From Streptomyces violaceoruber (GTDB lineage: Bacteria > Actinomycetota > Actinomycetes > Streptomycetales > Streptomycetaceae): 64,000 bases of DNA. The DNA is taken from contig JODI01000007.1 of assembly GCA_000720805.1 (NCBI GenBank), positions 195,818-259,817 of the forward strand. The letters are read 5' to 3'. The translations under genes were made by a program, and so were the position numbers. Shown piece by piece: positions 60,560-64,000 of this stretch. Every line of letters starts with the position of its first letter. Within the stretch, counting starts at the first letter, position 1. The notes beneath the pieces were generated by a model that was not told the DNA's origin, made no database searches, and saw only the letters and a program-made list of their open reading frames with translations.

Positions 60560-63485
60560 AGCCCCAAGGGTCCCCGACGACCCCCCGGGTCTCCTCGAGG
60601 GCCCGCGCCACGCCGGCCCGGGTCGTGACGCCGAGCTTGGGAAAGATCTTGTACAGGTGCGCGCCGATGGTACGGCGTGACAGTCCGAGCCGCTCACCTA
60701 TCTGACGGTTGGTCAGGCCCTGTGCCGCGAGCTCCGCGATCCTCAACTCCTGTGCGGAGAGCAGAGGATGAGAGCGACCGAGGCTGGCACCGTCCGCGTC
60801 CACGGCAGCCAGTTCCCGGGAGGCCTGTGCGGTCCAGGGCGTGGCGCCGAGGCGGGTGAAGGCGATGAGCGCGGCCCGGGCGTGGGCGGAAGCCGGACCA
60901 CGTCGGTCGTGTCGCCGCAGCCAGGTGGCGTGGGCCAGGTGGGCGCGGGCGAGGGGGAAGGGCCAGTTGTCGGCGCCGGGGAGGGCGTACGCGGCCTCGT
61001 AGCGCTGTTCCGCCTCGTCGTCCTCGGCGGCGAGGGCCTCGGCGACGGCCACGAGGAAGGTGTGATGGGCCGAGACGCGGGCGACGCCGGCGGCGCTGAC
61101 CGCGTCCAGGTGGCACCGGGCCTCCGCCCGGCGTCCGCTGTCGACGGCGGCCTGCACCCAGTCGACGAGGGACAGGTGGAACCAGGGGGTACGGGGTGGG
61201 ACAGCGCCCGGGGGTGCGAGGGTCCGCGCGTGATGCCAGGCCTCTGCCGCCTGCCCGTGGCCGAGGGCGCACAGGACCCACAGTCCCCGCAGACGTTCCG
61301 TGACGAGGCGCAGGCCACGCTCCCCGGCCGTCGTCCCGAGGGTGGACTCCAGCGCGGAAAGACCGGCTCGGTCGCCGCGGGCGGCCAGGACCTGCCCCGC
61401 GTTCTGCAGGTGGAGCATTTCGTTGAAGACGTGTCCGTGGGCACCGGAGGCCTCCGCGCCCCGGCGCGAGGCGGTGAGGCACTCGTCCCAGCGGCCGTGC
61501 AGGAAGTCGTCGTGGGCACGGACACTGTCGATGAAGGCCTGGGTGCTGTGCGCGGGACGGCCGGCGAACGGACTGCGCGGGATGTCGTCCAGGGCGTCGA
61601 CGGCGGCGGCCGCCCACAGCAGGAGCCAGGTGGCGGGAGTCTCCCGGTCGACCGGCAGGGCCGCGACCGCCTCGCGCAGCCGTGACGGCACGTCGTGCTC
61701 GGCCCGGGGCCGGGCGGCGGACCAGGCCTCCAGACACAGCACCGCCGCCTCGGACGCCTGCGCGGTGTGCCGTTCGGCGGCGGCCCACGCCCGCTCGTCC
61801 CCGGTGTGCACGGCGACGAGGACGAGCAGGAAGAGCATCGGTTCGAGCAGTCCGGCGCGCTGCTCCCGCCCCGCCGGGGATTCCAGCAGGTCCAGGGCGT
61901 GGGGCAGCAGCTCGATCGAGGGTGTCGGGTCGCCGTCGAGCTGGAGCCGGGTGTGGGCGACGACGAAGGCGTACGCGGCGGCGGGTTCGGGCCGGCCCGG
62001 GCGGGCCTCCGTCTCGGCCTCGGCGACGAGTCCCGCCGCCGGCCGCAGGCGTCCGCCCCGGGCGGCCAGCAACGCGGCGGCGACAAGACGCCGGGTCCGG
62101 TCCGCCGCCTGAGGGGTGAGGGCGGCCGCACGCGCCATCATGCCCGCGGCCTCGGCGTCTCCGCCCTGAGCGGCCATGCTGTCCGCCTCCGCGTGCAGCA
62201 GCCGGGCCAGCTCGGCGTCGGTGCCGACGGCGGCGGCCGCCAGGTGTGTGATCCGCTGCGGGCTCCTCGCGGGCAGGGCGTTCGCGAGCTGCCGGTGCGC
62301 CGCGCGGCGTTCGGCCGGCGTGGCGATGTGCACCAGAGACGCAGGCACCAGGGGATGGCGGAAGACGAAACGTTTCCCCTCCGGGTCGAGACGCGCCAGC
62401 CCGGAGGACTCGATCTCCTCGCGGAGCTCCTGCCAGGGACGGTGCGTCATGTTCCGCAGCACGGTGGCGTGTGGGGCGTACGGGCCGCCGAGCGCCGCGA
62501 CGAGCAGCAGGTGCCGGGAGCCGTCCTGCAGGGCGCGCAGCCGGTCCTCGTAAAGGCGGCCGAGCCGTTCGCCCAGCGGCAGTTCGTCGAAGAGCTCGGG
62601 GATCGCGGTGGGCTGCCGGCCGGTGTCGAAGAGATCGGGGATCGCGAGGGGCTGCCGGCCGACGTCGAGGGACTCGGGGACTCCGGCGGTCTCCTGGCCG
62701 GTCTCGAACGCGGCGGTGCCCGGGGCCGCTCTCCGCAGCTGTGCCGGGAGTTCGTGGAGCGCGAGCGGGTTGCCGCCGGCGGCTCGCAGGACCCTGCGGC
62801 GGGCCTGCTCGGGCAGCCAGGGGTGGAGGGTGCGCAGCAGCCGCTCGGCCTGCCGCTCGTCCAGGGGCTCCAGGTCGATCACCCGGCCGGGCAGGCCCTC
62901 CGCGTGCCTGCGTCCCGCCACGGGCGCGCGGTCGCTCGCGGCTCCGGCGTGCCGTGTCGCGCCGATGGCGACGACGGGCAGCCTGGTCAGGTGCCGTTGC
63001 AGGTGGGCGAAGACGGCGGCGCTGGACCGGTCGGCCCACTGGAGGTCGTCCAGGAGGACGACGACGGGGCGACGGGCGGCGGCGCGGGCGAGCAGGTCGA
63101 GGGCGGCACCGGCCACCGCGAACCCCTCGGGCGGTGTGCCGTCACGGACGCCCAACGCCCTTTCCAGGGCGGCCCGTTGGGCGGGCGGGAGAGCGTGGGT
63201 GTCGTCGAGGAGTGGCCACAGCACCTGATGGAGGGCGGCGAAGGGCAGTCCCGTCTCCGCCTCGGCGCCGGTCATCCGCAGGACGCGCAGTCCGGCGTGG
63301 CGGGCCGCCGCCTCGGCCGCCCTGAGGAGCGCGGTCTTCCCCATGCCGGGGTCGCCCCGCAGGACGACGGTCCGCCCGGTGGACCTGATGCCCGCGAGAG
63401 CCCCCGCGAGGACCGTGAACTGCGGCTCCCGTCCCGCCGGAACCGGCACGGCCGACTCGCCCCCGGCCCCGCGCCCACCGGTCAT
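60516..63485 (-). CDS. LAL-type LuxR-family regulator (ATPase plus HTH)
   Basis: A 989-residue paralogue of the converging gene. Walker A GDPGMGKT is at residues 44-51, Walker B is VVVLLDDLQWAD, then a TPR-like middle, and the LuxR helix-turn-helix (LSAQELRIAELAAQGLTNRQ, IGERLGLSRRTIGAHLYKIF). The last 30 residues extend past the HTH and are encoded opposite the other LAL gene's end. Between the ATPase and middle domains lie three 13-residue repeats of the form DTGRQPxAIPxLF. ATG at 63485 is chosen (MTGGRGAGGE); a GTG nine codons earlier is possible. Likely an activator; the hydrolase gene at 63809, divergent and behind iterons, is the nearest candidate target. Confidence 0.9.
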   Translation of the reverse strand: MTGGRGAGGESAVPVPAGREPQFTVLAGALAGIRSTGRTVVLRGDPGMGKTALLRAAEAAARHAGLRVLRMTGAEAETGLPFAALHQVLWPLLDDTHALPPAQRAALERALGVRDGTPPEGFAVAGAALDLLARAAARRPVVVLLDDLQWADRSSAAVFAHLQRHLTRLPVVAIGATRHAGAASDRAPVAGRRHAEGLPGRVIDLEPLDERQAERLLRTLHPWLPEQARRRVLRAAGGNPLALHELPAQLRRAAPGTAAFETGQETAGVPESLDVGRQPLAIPDLFDTGRQPTAIPELFDELPLGERLGRLYEDRLRALQDGSRHLLLVAALGGPYAPHATVLRNMTHRPWQELREEIESSGLARLDPEGKRFVFRHPLVPASLVHIATPAERRAAHRQLANALPARSPQRITHLAAAAVGTDAELARLLHAEADSMAAQGGDAEAAGMMARAAALTPQAADRTRRLVAAALLAARGGRLRPAAGLVAEAETEARPGRPEPAAAYAFVVAHTRLQLDGDPTPSIELLPHALDLLESPAGREQRAGLLEPMLFLLVLVAVHTGDERAWAAAERHTAQASEAAVLCLEAWSAARPRAEHDVPSRLREAVAALPVDRETPATWLLLWAAAAVDALDDIPRSPFAGRPAHSTQAFIDSVRAHDDFLHGRWDECLTASRRGAEASGAHGHVFNEMLHLQNAGQVLAARGDRAGLSALESTLGTTAGERGLRLVTERLRGLWVLCALGHGQAAEAWHHARTLAPPGAVPPRTPWFHLSLVDWVQAAVDSGRRAEARCHLDAVSAAGVARVSAHHTFLVAVAEALAAEDDEAEQRYEAAYALPGADNWPFPLARAHLAHATWLRRHDRRGPASAHARAALIAFTRLGATPWTAQASRELAAVDADGASLGRSHPLLSAQELRIAELAAQGLTNRQIGERLGLSRRTIGAHLYKIFPKLGVTTRAGVARALEETRGVVGDPWGFSRSAAPGPEPPAR
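62589..62705. repeat. Three 39-bp repeats inside the second LAL gene
   Basis: Units at 62589-62627 and 62628-62666 are nearly identical, and 62667-62705 is a degenerate third copy. They encode DTGRQPTAIPELF, DVGRQPLAIPDLF and ETGQETAGVPESL in a linker, keeping the frame. Confidence 0.82.
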
Positions 63486-63572
63486 GTGCTCGTCACCCCG
63501 TCCTCGCCCCACCCCCGCGTGCGTACCGCTCCCGCGTCGTCCGCCCAGTAGACCAGAACCGGGAGCGCGGCC

Positions 63573-63644
63573 GGGATCCGTACCGGTACCGGGTGCGGGA
63601 TCCGTACGGGTACCGGGTGCGGGATCCGTACCGGTACCGGGTGG
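63573..63644. repeat. Three 24-bp iterons between LAL and hydrolase genes
   Basis: Units 63573-63596, 63597-63620 and 63621-63644 begin GGGATCCGTACCGGTACCGG with a few changes; each centres on the palindrome CCGGTACCGG or its variant GGGTACC. They start 88 bases before the LAL gene on its side and end 165 bases before the hydrolase ATG. Directly repeated palindromes in a divergent promoter region suggest cooperative binding sites for a regulator. No gene is seen in the rest of the 63486-63808 gap. Confidence 0.75.
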
Positions 63645-63808
63645 GCCTGGCTTCCATGCGCTGTGAGGTAAGTGCCGGTGCGCTGACGGTCGTTCCGCAC
63701 CGCGTCCGCGGTTCTAGCGTGGCGCTCGACGGTCCCGCAGCCTCCTTGGCTGCCCCGGACCGCTCCGCCGGAGACACCGGCGCCCCGCATGACAATCAGG
63801 AGACACAC

Positions 63809-64000
63809 ATGTCCGACGTCGCCGAGCCGGTTCAGCCGGTCCTGGAGCCGGCGGCCGCCGCCTTCGCCGCCGCGACCGACAACCCGCCCTACCTCTTCGA
63901 ACTGCCGCCCGCCGAGGGCCGCAAAGCGGTCGACGAGGTGCAGTCCGGCGAGATCGAGAAGCCGGCCGTCGACGAGGAGTGGATCACCGTCTCCGGCGGG
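63809..64000 (+). CDS. Alpha/beta hydrolase (acetyl-esterase/lipase-like), 3' truncated
   Basis: Only the first 64 codons are in the window; the frame is open to the right edge. MSDVAEPVQPVLEPAAAAFA, then NPPYLFELPPAEGRKAVDEV and QSGEIEKPAVDEEWITVSGG, is the characteristic N-terminal cap of actinobacterial acetyl-esterase/lipase proteins of the HSL-like family; the catalytic motifs lie beyond the edge. AGGAG lies seven bases before the ATG at 63809. It is divergent from the second LAL regulator gene and behind the three iterons, so regulation by that LAL protein is plausible. Confidence 0.78.
   Translation, partial: MSDVAEPVQPVLEPAAAAFAAATDNPPYLFELPPAEGRKAVDEVQSGEIEKPAVDEEWITVSGG

Noticed and set aside
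53239..63485. A biosynthetic gene cluster controlled by the LAL and AraC regulators
   Set aside because: No polyketide, peptide, terpene or RiPP biosynthetic gene lies in the window; only hydrolases flank the regulators. A cluster could begin beyond the right edge but cannot be supported here.
63482..63808. Minus-strand frame with HPVPVRIP-type peptide repeats
   Set aside because: The peptide repeat is a translation of the three 24-bp DNA iterons. There is no ribosome site or other protein-like sequence, so the DNA repeat is the real feature.

Overview
The window is high-GC actinobacterial DNA, almost certainly from a Streptomyces chromosome. The signs are very strong G/C bias at third codon positions, frequent GTG/TTG starts, many ATGA/GTGA stop-start overlaps, GGAGG-type ribosome sites, DmdR-type iron-box regulation, and families such as DUF5999, FUSC-type aromatic acid exporters, ECF41 sigma factors and large LAL regulators. 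No rRNA, tRNA, CRISPR array or insertion sequence was seen. A 5'-truncated VanZ-like gene enters at the left edge and a 3'-truncated alpha/beta-hydrolase gene leaves at the right edge.

Left third (1-19,900): a mosaic of mostly single-gene units. It holds two SDR enzymes, a PHP-domain protein, a HAD phosphatase, two FUSC-type exporters, a sugar-nucleotide-epimerase-like protein, an aminoglycoside-phosphotransferase-fold protein, a DUF3626 protein, an FBP zinc-finger protein, a Tat-exported lactonase-like lipoprotein, an iron-box-controlled DUF2470 protein, a pentapeptide-repeat protein, an ECF41 sigma factor, a PIG-L deacetylase and an S33 peptidase. It also holds three decaying genes: a topoisomerase IB tail, a ROK regulator tail, and a VanX-type dipeptidase broken by one missing base. 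A well-folded candidate 6S-like RNA with its own terminator lies at about 5162-5325, just before a leaderless SDR gene.

Middle (19,970-38,860): a complete L-rhamnose utilisation regulon. Leftward from 27.65 kb run an ABC importer (ATPase, two permeases, lipoprotein), rhamnose mutarotase, a secreted BNR-repeat protein that may be a polysaccharide lyase, and a LacI-type regulator. Rightward from 27.9 kb run rhamnose isomerase, a fused rhamnulose-1-phosphate aldolase/lactaldehyde dehydrogenase, rhamnulokinase and lutABC. A GH78 alpha-L-rhamnosidase faces lutC. Together they carry rhamnose from cleaved glycoside to dihydroxyacetone phosphate and, through L-lactaldehyde and L-lactate, to pyruvate. 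LacI-like palindromes and good promoters sit in the two control regions. A 19-codon mini-ORF, apparently made by duplication of an overlapping stop-start junction, lies between ATPase and permease.

Right third (39,150-64,000): an MacB/FtsX-type ABC pair, a MoxR/VWA (CoxD/CoxE-like) pair, a cupin, a YheO-type regulator with a threonine dehydratase, and a beta-galactoside module (MFS permease, two GH35 enzymes, LacI regulator, with a perfect 18-bp palindrome at the permease promoter). A regulator-dense stretch follows: three AraC proteins and two giant LuxR/LAL proteins, including two successive tail-to-tail paralogue pairs with overlapping 3' ends, bracketed by two alpha/beta hydrolases. Three 24-bp iterons lie between the last LAL gene and the truncated hydrolase gene.
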